Source: Gnetum montanum
Taxonomy: Eukaryota > Streptophyta > Gnetopsida > Gnetales > Gnetaceae
NCBI GenBank assembly: GCA_015680685.1
Contig: MNCI01005967.1
Coordinates: forward strand, 3,438 to 67,437
DNA: 64,000 bases
Direction of reading: 5' to 3'
In this document: one piece after another, positions 23,997 through 34,958 of the stretch
How the letters are laid out: each line of letters begins with the position of its first letter
How positions within the stretch are numbered: the stretch's first letter is position 1
The notes under the pieces: generated by a model
What the model saw: only the letters and a program-made list of their open reading frames with translations
Told to the model about the DNA's origin: nothing
Database searches by the model: none
Program-made: the position numbers and the translations under genes

Positions 23997-24094
23997 GCAA
24001 AGTACTGGCTGGAAAATCCGTGGACTTGGACTTCCCCACGATGGCAGGCACGATGTTTCAGTCACGTTGTCTCATCCCAACAAGCATATGATTC
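23997..24094 (+). pseudogene. Terpene synthase exon 4 (NPWTW-PRWQAR block)
   Basis: Begins after CTTGCAG in phase 0, joining exon 3 in frame across a 120 bp intron. AKYWLENPWTWTSPRWQAR matches the family consensus (V.YALE.PW.W.LPR.EAR). GATTC followed by GTACGA leaves two bases, exactly complementing the single base that opens the next exon. Confidence 0.75.
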
Positions 24095-25374
24095 GTACGA
24101 ATCCTCTCCTTCTGACATACCATGTGTCACTCTTTCATTCTCTTATTTATCATTGTAAATAAAGTAGAAGGTGATGGTTGTGAAACAAAAGCATTTAAAA
24201 TTTTTCCATGAAAGTGTACGTAGCGTCTATTTGAGTTCGAGAATTTTTTTTTAGAATTTTTTTTAATTTATGACTCAACTAGCTACCTAGTACAATCTCT
24301 AACCTATAATCTGTGGTTACCAAGCTACCACCTATACCACTAACATGAACTCTACAACTTATCACCGGACATTATTAAAGTTATGAAGTTATGACCTGTT
24401 GTTTCCTTGTGCCAAGAGTTCTTTGAATTGTTTTTTAATTTTCTTAATTTTAATTTTTACTGGTTTCAAATATGGTGGTTTCTTAATTTTAGTTTTTACT
24501 GGTTTCAAATATGGGTGGTCAATGATTCAATTGATTTAACTTCAAATGTTAATACCATAGTTTTTTAACTGGGTGGTAGATCACTGATTAAATTATTAGT
24601 GGCTGATTTAGAAATTTTTGGGAGCCTAGTTGAGTACTTTTAAATAAATCTTATTTTTAGAAAGAAATTAATAGCTTTGGGTATCATTTTTGTGATTTTT
24701 AAATAATACTTGGCCTAACTATAGTGATTCTTGAAACATGTAGACCCCACATATTTAACGACTATTTAAACACTGGTTATTACTTCATAAATATATTTAC
24801 TTTTTTGGTTTTCATCATAGTTTTCTAAGTCTGCGATAAATGACCGATTTCACCATTAGTGGCAGGTCAGAAATTTTGCCAACCTGAATTGAGTCGGCAT
24901 CCCTTTTATAATAAACTTTATTTTTAGAAAGAAATCAATAAATTTAGTAATATTTTTCCTACTTTTAAATTTTTTTTCTAGATATTTCCCTGCTATTTAA
25001 ATCATTGACAAATTGCCCACATATATGGTTTTGTCATTAAATCATTACTTCTTTTAATTTCGGTATAGAGTTGAAACCGTCTTTAAAATGTCAAGAAATA
25101 TAGCATATTGGAAGGTTTGGGTGTAAAAAATAGTGGAAAAGTCACTTTAAAAATCTTTGATTTTTTAAAAATAAAGGTTATGGTAAAAGTCAGCCTGATT
25201 CTACCGGGATCAGCAGGAATTCTAACACTAAGACTGATCATTAAGCTGGCGATAAATGGCTGGTTTGAAAAACACTCGTTCAAACATGTTGGCGTTATCT
25301 TAAACGAATTCTGCTGTTACCAATTTTTTTGTTTCCGTAATTTCTTACCCTGAAATTATATTTTGATAACCCAG
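24095..25374 (+). other. Large AT-rich intron of the terpene synthase
   Basis: 1.28 kb between two exons in compatible phase, much longer than the other introns (about 90-360 bp). No transposase or LTR was recognised in it. Repeated TTTTAGAAAGAAAT words occur near 24655 and 24925 within blocks that look mutually similar (TTTATTTTTAGAAAGAAATTAATA and its relative), so a diverged internal duplication is likely. Confidence 0.5.
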
Positions 25375-25461
25375 CACGACAATCAAGATGCTAGAGTTGG
25401 CAAAGCTGGATTTCAACGCGATCCAGGCCATCCAGAAGGCGGAACTTCACGAAGTTTGCAG
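25375..25461 (+). pseudogene. Terpene synthase exon 5 (LELAKLDFN block)
   Basis: Starts after GATAACCCAG and ends TTTGCAG before GTACAG. It reads MLELAKLDFNAIQAIQK and AELHEVCR, an almost textbook match to the conserved helix at the start of the class I domain. Phase fits both neighbours. This is the best-preserved exon. Confidence 0.85.
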
Positions 25462-25631
25462 GTACAGATGGTATAGCTTAGCGGGTACCCAATAATTTGA
25501 CTTTAATTTGATTACAGGTATAATCGACATGATATATTTACAGAGACACATGGTCTTTGAGCACAAATCAGAATCCTCTTAGCTAAATCCAATTGAGCCT
25601 GACGCGTAGCTTATCATGTATTTTTTGACAG

Positions 25632-26012
25632 GTGGTGGGAAGGCTCTGACGTAGCAAATCTCAACATCTTCAGACGCAGACACATGGAACCGTACTGGGT
25701 CATGGCAACAGCTCTAGACGAGCCAGAAGACGAAGAATATGCGGAGGTGAGGATTGCACTGGCCATGGCTTCCACGGCCATCTTTGTGCTGGACCACATC
25801 TATGATGCGTCTGCTGGAACGCTGCCACAGCTGAGGCTTGTGACTAGAGCTTTCACAGACTGGGATACCTGCAACTTGAAGCACCATCCTCTGCCTCTGC
25901 CCACTCCACCACAATTGGCTTACGATTCGTAATGGAAACCCTATAACAAGTACTTTCCAAAAACAGTTACAAGCCAAAATTCAAAATGTGCATGATGAAT
26001 ATGCGCAGCATG
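25632..26012 (+). pseudogene. Terpene synthase exon 6 (metal-binding DHIYD motif)
   Basis: Starts after TTTTGACAG in phase with exon 5 and reads RWWEGSDVANLNIFRRRH, then MASTAIFVLDHIYDASAGT and RAFTDWD. The place of the metal-binding DDxxD is DHIYD, so the first and last Asp remain and the second is His. After DWD the frame runs to a TAA at 25930. Synthase-like helical sequence (QLQAKIQNVHDEYAQH) then appears in the +1 frame and ends at a GTATGA splice site at 26013, in the phase needed by the next exon. An indel between about 25880 and 25930 is the simplest explanation. Confidence 0.75.
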
Positions 26013-26370
26013 GTATGAGTCTAAGAGAAATGTTATTAGATACTATCCATCAATCAGTATCATGATCGTTTTTTTTTTTTTTTTCTAGATGATTCCGTTT
26101 GGTGTAAATATATGCACGCTCAGTTACCTGAAGTCAGTCACCTGCACTCACAGCCAGAGAGAGAGAGAGCGATTTTCTGGAATTGAGATTAATTTCACGG
26201 TTTAAAGATTTTACACTATGGAAAGAAGGTGTGTGAAAGTGAAACCCAGCAAGTGAACTGAAAGTATACATGATATATCTAAAGTTGACGTACATTTTTG
26301 AAACTTAATTGGATTTTCTTTCTTGTTTTTTCGTTTTCCAAATGGGAAAGAATATTTATTATATGTGCAG

Positions 26371-26657
26371 CTGTGTTTCTACAATGGCTGACGATGGTGG
26401 AATCGTTCGAGAGAGAGACGGAGTGGGAAGATGCAGCAAAACAGAATGAAGAGGGGCTGCCGGACATGAAGGAATACTTCAAAAATGGAAACCAAAGCTC
26501 CGGTTATGGGCTCATTTTTGCCATGGCAGAGCTGCTTCTCTGCAAATTCGACACTGACACTACCCACTTCAAATCCCAGTTCGAAGATGTCTGTGTTAAA
26601 ACTGTTCGCATTCTCAACGACATTTATGGTCCCCAGGTTGACCGCAACTTCGATCAG
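26371..26657 (+). pseudogene. Terpene synthase exon 7 (alpha domain, NSE/DTE-like motif)
   Basis: Starts after ATATGTGCAG and ends GATCAG before GTAATT. It reads ETEWEDAAKQNEEGLPDMKEY, then FKNGNQSSGYGLIFAM and VKTVRILNDIYGPQVDR. The family has W ... P...EYL.N...S.G ... R..ND. The second metal site is NDIYGPQVD: Asn present, Gly at the Ser/Thr position and Asp at the Glu position, so metal binding is conceivable. The frame is clean over 95 codons. Confidence 0.8.
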
Positions 26658-26923
26658 GTAATTGAATGACAACTTATGAAAGCATTGCATATCTAGGCAA
26701 AAAAGGTACAGGGATGGCGTTCTATTTATATTTCATTAGGTTCAAGGCTTATTTATGTTTGAATGTCAAATGAAATTCAATTTTAACATCAACGGTAGAA
26801 GAAAGGATTTCCAATTTTTGAATCTTTCAGGCTCCTCCATCATTGTATTATTTAAACATTGGAAAAGGGTCTACTTGTATTCAGAAAACCGTCTGTTTCA
26901 ATTTTTCATGGGTCTCAACACAG

Positions 26924-27033
26924 GGTTTCAGTGATAATAGAGGAAATGGTCAGAGCCATGCAGAAGCTATATCGTCTGTGACGTGTTTGATGAAGGAGAA
27001 CCCTACTTTAAGTACGCATGAAGCAGTGCCGGG
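26924..27033 (+). pseudogene. Terpene synthase exon 8 (KENP block)
   Basis: Starts after CAACACAG in phase 0 and reads GQSHAEAISSVTCLMK followed by ENPTLSTHEAV, matching the helix after the NSE/DTE motif (GE..S.V..YMKE....EEA). It ends at CCGGG before GTAATT. The terminal exon that should follow (about 100 residues ending the alpha domain) was not found downstream. Confidence 0.78.
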
Positions 27034-27840
27034 GTAATTATCAATCGACAGGACGTAAATATCGTTCACGGTAGCACCTTACTTAACCTAGTCAGCCCTG
27101 GAGCTACCTGTGAAGCAACCACCTGGTCGGCTGGAGTACCAGACGTACAGATAGGACTTGGAACACCTTAACTAAACTATAATAAGCGAGCAAGAACGAC
27201 GCCAAAGGCCATGAACTGAGCCAAGCAGAGCGGGACAACAATGACAAGCAGAGCGGGACGTAGCTAAGCTAGGAACTTGTTTGTCGAGAGTGAACTGCCT
27301 TGAATGGTGCTGGTAGACGTAAGCACAAAAATCAGTGAAAAATGGGTCAGTAACAAGTACATCCGGGGGTTGATAAGAAGAAGAGGAAGCCATTGCACGC
27401 ATGAGTTACCATCAGATAAGAGCAGTCGGTACTTGATAATGGTATCCATGGACTCCATTTACTGGATCGTAAGAAAGGAAAGAGGGACAGAGTCACCGTA
27501 TAGTAAGGGTTCGTTCGATCACAAGGGACTTCATCTAATGATCTGTGGCGGCCTTAGAGACTGCTTGCTCACTAATATAGGCCTAGTCTCTAATCTCAGG
27601 GAGTCACTTTCCATTTTCACTCTCAAGTAATCCAGCTAGGTAATCTGTTATAGATAATAAACTATCAAAATATGATATGCTTGCTTGCTCACTGAATTTC
27701 TCTAATATCCCTATGCTGTAAGTGGAGGGCCTTACCTTTCACTAGAGCTCACATACAGCACACACAGGGTAATGTAGGCCCATTAGCGAGGGAATACCAC
27801 TGGATTCATACTGTAAGTGATTCAATATTTTGTTAAATTG
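27034..27840. other. Island segment after the synthase; no terminal exon found
   Basis: Relatively GC-rich. A 17 bp word (ACAAGCAGAGCGGGACA-like) is repeated around 27222-27257. A 108-codon open stretch at 27304-27630 shows no synthase motifs. The junction between the truncated synthase and this DNA lies close to 27040. Confidence 0.4.
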
Positions 27841-29570
27841 TAGGAATGATTAGAGCAAAAATGGAATAGGATGCCTTGCACACAATATATCAAGGTTTAA
27901 ACAAGATTTGACTTGTAAGATCACAAATTCTTTAGAAGGATTTTGAATGTCTCAACATGAAGGATTCTGCATGTGTTCTATATTTTGTTACTAGAATCAA
28001 ACTATTGTAAATTAGGTATAAAGAAAAAGGTTGTTGAGAAGATATTATGATCTATGTATTTTGAAATTTAAATTGGAAATTTTATTAAGCTTGTAGACCC
28101 TCTGGATCTATTGAACAGTAGAAATATACATGCTCCGAGTTTTGAAAACATCATTAAGAAAATTATTAAGTGTTCTTAGCAACATTTGGAACAAATGAAT
28201 GTGTTTGGCAAATATGGTATTTATCTTTAATGCTATTTGTATTGTACAATTGACATATTCATTTTTCATGAGAAATTTTGAGTCATTTGCCTTTTTCAAC
28301 CCTTAGATGATAAAATCCATTTGTGCTCTACTAAGTGTGCATCATAACTAATGAGAAATAGCACTAAATAAATAGTCTACCTTTAAATTAAAGCTTCCAT
28401 TGATACTATTCAAATAGAAATGTTTATTCTGTTTCCATCTATATTTTTGAAATAATGCTTATATCAATAAATTATGAACTTGGTTAGGATCCAAAATAAA
28501 GAATTGACTCTTGAATATTCCATTTATTAATCCATTAAATGCCACATGAAGCCATCCTATAATAAAATATTAATCGATCTCATAAAACATCATATCTCAT
28601 CTACAACATAACCATAAAACCATTAGCATCATAACACATGCTAATTAGCCATATGACTAACATGTATCACACAATAATAATCATGGCACCCTAGCATGAT
28701 CAAGCAAACAACACTTATTTATAATCACATAACATGATCTACTAAACAATATTGATATCAAAGCTATAATGCATAACCAAAATACAAATATAGAGGTCAT
28801 ACCTACTAATGTGTAATCTTTCTCCACAACCCTCATTCCCTACCAACCATAAACAATATACTACACATCTAGCAAGATTAGTGTGCATAGCCATGGTAAA
28901 GCATAATCATAAACATAACATCATAAGATCTCAGAGAATATATCATTATGATATCATCACTATCTATACACCCTTGTGACCCCCAACTAAGTCCAATCAC
29001 ATATGAATAACTATAACATGATACCATGGGGTCCTATAATGAGGGGCTATATGTTAACTAAAAATTAGGGATTATTATTTGAAATGATAGTAAGGTATTT
29101 ATTTCTAAAGTCATAAGGCCTAGGTTTTCACTTCAACATAACCACTTAAAAGGAAGTTAAGACTTTTGCTCATCCGTCAACCTTCCTAAACCCTTACTTT
29201 ATGTGACTAGCATTGAGTCTCTAGGTAATACCCCCATTTATATATTAGACTATGAATTTTTATGTTCAAAAATTTTGCTACTACAAAGTTTCAAGCTATA
29301 AAGAACATTTAATCTATTATAATGTTATAATTTTATGAACAAAGTAACTAGTAATAATTAAGATAGTTTTGCATTAGAAGGTTACAACAAATAAAAATCA
29401 TGGAAAATACTACAAAAAGAAGTGTTTATCACCTTTATTGTACTAACATTAAACAACATTAGAACCAAATGATAAAATATAAACAACCTAAAGCATTATG
29501 TGTTACAAAGCAAAGATGAGACTTCCATTAAAACTCTTGTAGGAAGGTCATTATTCACGTTTTAATATAC
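27841..29570. other. Unassigned AT-rich DNA
   Basis: No recognised coding region. It could include the 3' LTR of element B, but with its partner outside the window no boundary can be set. Confidence 0.35.
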
Positions 29571-29770
29571 GATAACCCTAGTGGAAGCCATAGTTTATGC
29601 TTGGGGAAGTCCTTGGTTGATTTTCATGCAGACCATCCAAGGCACTCTACCTTCGTTCCCTTTTCCAGCTTGCCCTCAAGCAAAGGCAAGGTTGGCTATG
29701 CCTGCCCGACGATCTTTCAGTGTCTATTTCCTTCAAGCCTTACACCGACGATTTAGGTCAGTATAGATAC
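29571..29770. other. Short GC-richer segment
   Basis: About 200 bp with CpG-containing words (CCCGACGATC, CACCGACGATT) set in AT-rich DNA. An open stretch of 61 codons on the plus strand has no recognised domain. Its composition is unlike its surroundings, so it may be a separate insertion or a preserved functional segment. Confidence 0.3.
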
Positions 29771-31089
29771 TACTAAAAGATTAAAGGAGAACCCATCATG
29801 AAAGATAAGTTGGAGATAATGCTTACAAAGTATACCTACAAAAGGAGGAAAACAAAGCAAAATGATAGGGAAGAAATTTAGGGATATTGTTAATACACTT
29901 ATGGTAAAGTGCTACACAATAGAAGTGGGATGTGGCTAGATCCCTAAAGTGGACCTCTTCCTTGCCTCACTCATGTAAACATTCAAATTCCTCACTTCAC
30001 TCTAACACTCAACACACCCTCACTATGTCAGGGTAGATACACTTACTTGGCTTTACCAAAGTGTTGAATATAGAGAGTAATGGGAATAGATGAGAAAAGG
30101 AATGAGGAAGAAAAAAAACATATTATAGGAGAGCAAAGAATATTTTATGAGAAACTAGAGAACAAAAAGTAGAAGGTAGAAAATATTATATTGCCTATAC
30201 ATCTATCATGAGGATGGTGCTATGCGACAAAAGTGGAGCATGTCTAAATCCTACACATACTATATGAATGAAATTAATGTCATAAATAGTTGATAAATAT
30301 GCAAAATAATAATCCCTCCCTATCCTACTCAATAATACACTTATTCATACCCTTACATGAAATAATGAGTTAGTATTCAATCAAAAACCTTACTGATTAT
30401 GCTAAGTAGAGTAGAGTGGAGTAGAGCAGGATAGATAATGTAGGGATGTATGATAAAAATGGTAAGATAGATATGGTAGAATATGAGATAGAGATGGAAA
30501 ATAAGTAGATAAAAATTATATGAATAAAGGAGGATTAGAGCAAACCTATTATCCTAACATATTATATATCTTATCATAGTATAAAAAAGCTAATGTAGAG
30601 CAAACTACTAATAAATGAGCATACGTTTGGTTGGCTATAACTAGTAGGTTTGAATATTATGATGAGAAAGTAGGCTTCATATAGTTCCACTTCAAAAATA
30701 CTCTATTTATGCAATATATAAATTGATGTCCTTTCGCATAAGAAAGCATATAGACATCATTTTATAGAGACTGAACCACTAAGAAAGGAACCTGCTAGTT
30801 AGAAGAGAACTTTATGTTCTTCAAGTTTGAAAAATGTTGAATAACTAGGTCAACTTCATGAATCTCTCAGCTTTTAACATGTCTAGAATGATGATGTTGA
30901 ATGCTTTTTTGATAGTCATGCAAGTACTATAAAGCTATTTGATGTTCTTTATCAAGAAGGTCCAACTTAATGCATCATATACTTTTGTTCTCTTGATCTA
31001 AGAGTCTATCATGTAAAGTAACACAAAGAGATGGGATATGTAGCTTGACTCATAGAATTCCATCAAAAAATAGATTAAAAGATATGGGT
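29771..31089 (-). other. Probable 3' part of element B
   Basis: Adjoins the integrase of B on its downstream side and is AT-rich without frames. It is assigned to B only by position. Confidence 0.35.
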
Positions 31090-32974
31090 TTGACTAGCGG
31101 ATGTATGAAATGCAGTATGATAGACCCAAGATCATGGGAAACCTAAATGTGTCAATTACACTCCATTTTATCAACCATAGCATGGAGCAAATGGATGAGG
31201 ATTTTATCAGTGAACTCATGTTGATCATTAAACTGAGAGTAATAAGATGATGAAAATGATTGGGTGATGTGATACATGGAACAAAAATCAACTAATTCTT
31301 TAGCCTTGAATTAAGGATCATTGTTAGTCATAATTTGGAGAGGTACATCAAAATGTATGATAATGTGGTCAAGGATAAAACAACAAAAAAATAGGATTTG
31401 GTGGAATGTAACAACAGAGCTTCTACTCATTTATTGAAATATTTTGTAGCAATTAGAATGAACTAGTATCCAATAGATGAGAAATGATTAACACCAAAAA
31501 TAAGATCTAGATTCCATTTTTAAAAAGGCCATGTGATTTGGGGCATATGAAGCTCTTAGCAAGGAGCATGGATAAGTGTTGCATGTCTTTGGAAAATATT
31601 TCATGCTTTTACCATGTTAAGTGCATCCTTAGCTAAGATTGATCATCAATAACCTATAGAAATGACATGTGAGACTAAAGAGCATGATCCTAGATGTCCA
31701 CCATAAGTTCCTAAATTAACTTGTTCAAGAACTATCTTAGCTTTGATGGGGTTGAGGTAGATTAGAAGGACATTTCTTGTAGACATATGACATAATATAT
31801 TAGGATTCACTATACAAAAATGTTAGCTATGCTTACGAAAAGCATATTTATAAATGCTTATTAGGTGATTAGGAGTTTCACTAGTAGCAAGATAATGGAC
31901 AACATCATCATACTAATGATCTTTGTCATCTAAATTAATAGCACCAATTAAAACATTAGGAGATTGCATAATATGTATTAAGTAGATGGATTAAATAAGA
32001 TGGTCATACATAAGATATGTATCACCATAAATTAAAAATGGTATCAAAGCATTGGCTAGCATGTTATAAGAATAAGAAACATGGCTTAAAGCATACATTG
32101 AAAATAGAAAAAAAAAATGTTCGTTAGCCATTTCTAAATATGGAATGAGGTGAGATGCTTTTCAATTGTATTCACCATTAACTTGATTTATAATGAGCTA
32201 ACAATTATCATAAAGTGTAATGATTTTGACCAAATGTTGTAAGGCTTGCAAAATACCACAAATCAATGCTTTGTACTCAAATACATTGTTCATGTAAGGA
32301 AACTCAAGTTTATATGCTCTATAAAGAACTTACTTAGTAGGAAGAATAAGAATGCAAGCTACTCTAGATCTAGAGGAAGTGTAAGCTCTATCGAAATGGA
32401 GGACAACATTTGCATTACTCACATTGTCATGAAAGTTGTAAATGAGGTCACTGGATTTGGAAGAAGAGATGAGATTAATTACAACTTTATCTTTGATCGA
32501 ATGTTAGGAAAAATAACCAAACTCAAACTTAATAAGAAAAGGTTTTCAACAAGCTAATCGATGGCTATTAGAAATTTTATTAGCAACTATTTTCCATATA
32601 ATGTCTTTGTAAATTATGAATACTTTAGGGTTTAAAGGAGAATGTCTTTACTTCTTGAGAGTGAAGATAAGACTTAAACAAAATTTTTCAGCATTTGTAT
32701 ATTGAGTTTTACATTCTAAAAATGAATAGGAAATGTAGTAGATGAGAAGATTAGCTTCATCCTCTTATATTTTATAGCATATAATAGCTATGACATGGTT
32801 AGATTTAGAGAAGTAAAGATATAAAAGTTGATCAAATTGAGGAGGATGCACATTAGGGAGAGAAGTTAAATTTTTTTTGATAGGATCAAAGGCCTTTTAA
32901 CAATTTTCATCTAGTGTTGGACTTATGGAGTAGATGGGAAAAAGAGTGAAGGTGGTTCATAACATTGTTGATAA
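31090..32974 (-). pseudogene. Element B RNase H and integrase remnant (Tat-like Ty3/gypsy)
   Basis: Minus-strand RNase H motifs near 32500-32860 (LLYLYFSKSNHVIAI, then FLECKTQYTNAEKF, matching the LYLS......FT.CESRYT..EK of the family). Integrase follows at 31150-32000: a stretch like the H/C zinc region, FILIATKYFNK (family FILVAIDYFTKW), VPLQIMTNNDP.FKAKE and FSSSYYSQFNDQ. Tat/Ogre-type elements have this form. Many stops. The upstream part of the same pol gene lies at 41613-41815 and 58378-58872, separated by elements C and D. Confidence 0.75.
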
Positions 32975-32979
32975 AGTAG
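32975..32979. repeat. Target-site duplication of element C, left copy (AGTAG)
   Basis: AGTAG here and at 41608-41612 flank element C exactly. Confidence 0.92.
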
Positions 32980-33816
32980 TGATGAGTCATGAATTGTCGG
33001 CTACGATATCGCGTACACAATATCACGTACACAATATCGCAGCCTAGACGCAATATTGGATATGCGATATCATGGCTTGTCTCCTCATCTATAAATAGGA
33101 GGCAAGTAGATTTGGTTTAGAATCTAGTTTTAGTATTAAGGTAGGGACTTTTTGTTAGTTTTTCCTCTCAACCCTTTCTCCCAGTGCATGCCCGCAGTAT
33201 GATGATTGTAATTGTATGACATCCTTATTCAAGTGTGATGTACTTGGACAGGCACATGACCAATAATAAAGATCGAGATTACTTCATCATTACAGCATCC
33301 ACTTAGCTTAATTATTTAATTGTTATTGTTATTTATTACTTTGTTAGTTAATATCTCTCTACCCTTATCTCCTAGTAATGCGAAATGAGTATGACCTAAT
33401 CATGAGCATTTAAGTGTGACTAATTGGTAACCCAGTAGCGTACCTAGGCCATGTGCTTGGTAATCCTAGTGGTAGTCATGCATGAGGTCCAAGATGTGTA
33501 CGAATGATTAAGGAACATATTCTCATCACACTTAGGCTAGTTTAGATTCTCTCTCACCCTCTCTCTCCTAGCTTAGTTGATATTATTTCCCATCATACCC
33601 AGGAGCAGCATTAGTGTAGGAACACATCATACACCTCACTCTGGACTAAACCATACATGACAAAGCTAATACTAGTTTAGGCGGGAAGACACTGAGCTAC
33701 AATCTACGAGTAACTATCTAGATACCACAACTAGTCTATTTGTGAAGTTCAACCAGATCATGCGTGAAGCACTTGTATTCGTATGACTGAGTGTATGGGT
33801 ACCTTGCCACTCATCA
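32980..33816 (+). repeat. Element C 5' LTR
   Basis: Starts TGATGAGTCATGAATTG and ends CTCATCA. U3 carries several GATATC palindromes at 33003-33073, including short tandem units of TATCRCGTACACAA. TATA box CTATAAATAGGAGGC at about 33090. Confidence 0.93.
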
Positions 33817-33817
33817 T

Positions 33818-33836
33818 TAGCATCGTTTCTAGAGAT
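33818..33836 (+). promoter_or_regulatory. Element C primer-binding site (degenerate)
   Basis: TAGCATCGTTTCTAGAGAT lies one base after the LTR, in the place of the tRNA-Asp-type site. It differs from the tRNA complement mostly by transitions. Confidence 0.55.
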
Positions 33837-33959
33837 GGTGCTAGTTATCTAGATTAGTTATATCATACAAGGTCGTTGTTTAGGAATTAATGATATATCA
33901 TTTTTAGAAAGAAATAATTACAAAAAGTCACATACAAATTCACACACAATTTCACAACC

Positions 33960-34958
33960 ATGCCTCTCCAACAAGACTACGATAACGCCACATCTAGTGA
34001 GGCAATTCATTGGAGAACCAACAAATTATATGATAATGAAGATTGGAGTACGCAATCTAAGGTGGGGGTTTCTTATAAACATAAACGAAGGAAGCATCGT
34101 CCCAATGCATGAAAGCATAACTTACTTGATGACGATGAACCCCTACTAGCCACTACAAGCCTAACACAAATACAAGAGGCTATTCGAATCTCCCATAGGC
34201 ATCGTAAAGAAAGACACCTACCTAGGCTTGATTTAAACAACTTTCCCAAGTTCTCAAGAGGCTATGACTTAGATCCACAACAACATTTACAAGCCTTCTA
34301 TGATGCTTATGCATGGAACAACATTGATAACGTTTGGCAAAAACTCAAGCTCTTTCCCATGACACTCATTGGCCAAGCAAAAGTATGGTATAGACCATTA
34401 AAACCAAATTTAATTCGACGTTGGCCAACAATGGTAGAACTCTTTAATGAAAGATATCAAACCTACACAAGAGTGTCGACCTTGAGGAAACAAATCCAAG
34501 AGTGGAAACAAGCACAACATAAACCCTTGGACATGGCCTTAGAAAGATATTATTTACTGTTAAACAACTGTCCAGGCCATGAGTTCTCTGAGGCAAGGCT
34601 AATGTACCATAGCATTGATGGGTTTCATAATGAAATAAGAGAGACCCTAGGCATGTATGCCCAAGGTCAACTATATGAACTACGAATCCATCAATTCCAA
34701 GAGCTTATTAAGTGCATAGCAAAAGAAGAAGGAGAAATGGCTAGATGGGAGAGTGTTGAAAAACATCAACAGGACCAAAATATCAACTTAATAGAGGCCC
34801 ATAATCACAAAAAGGAGAGATCAACCCATCTTAAGGAGGAAGAACCATCTTTGCTAGTACAACAATCATTAGATGAAATCAAGGCAAAGATAAATAATAT
34901 GCATAAAAAGTATGGAGAATATATCAATATTATTGGAAATAGAGTTTTGACAACCTGA
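33960..34958 (+). pseudogene. Element C gag, almost intact (one internal TGA)
   Basis: From the ATG at 33960 a single frame of 332 codons runs to TGA at 34956, broken only by TGA at 34110-34112. That TGA is likely a decayed CGA Arg codon, since CpG loss by cytosine deamination is pervasive here. It reads PRLDLNNFPKFSRGYDLD, then MTLIGQAKVWY, then RRWPTMVELFNERYQ and EARLMYHSIDGF, the core of the retrotransposon gag domain (PF03732 type). It forms the particle shell. The gag region continues after the stop in other frames. Confidence 0.85.

Larger units (their letters stand above)
23172..27033 (+). pseudogene. Terpene synthase gene, probable pseudogene (eight exons seen)
   Basis: Terpene synthases turn prenyl diphosphates into cyclic or linear terpenes, using Mg2+ bound by DDxxD and NSE/DTE motifs. 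Eight exon-like blocks in the right order cover the beta domain (LGISRHF, LLRVHG, FPGE, NPWTW-PRWQAR) and the class I alpha domain (LELAKLDFN, DHIYD, LNDIYG, KENP). No gamma-domain sequence is seen, so the architecture is that of a short monoterpene or sesquiterpene synthase. Against function: DDxxD is DHIYD; exons 2 and 3 do not join in phase; exon 6 meets a stop at 25930 and regains synthase-like sequence only in another frame; and no final exon was found before the retrotransposons. The gymnosperm TPS-d group is the likeliest affiliation, though the LNDIYG form of the second motif recalls kaurene-synthase-like proteins. A functional gene with unusual splicing is less likely but not excluded. 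Confidence 0.75.

Noticed and set aside
27304-27630. 108-codon open frame as possible last synthase exon
   Set aside because: No match to the terminal terpene synthase helices, no fitting splice site, and base composition alone does not support coding.
33000-33030. Short repeats with regular spacing as a CRISPR-like array
   Set aside because: Only two or three 14 bp units without distinct spacers, located in a plant LTR promoter region.
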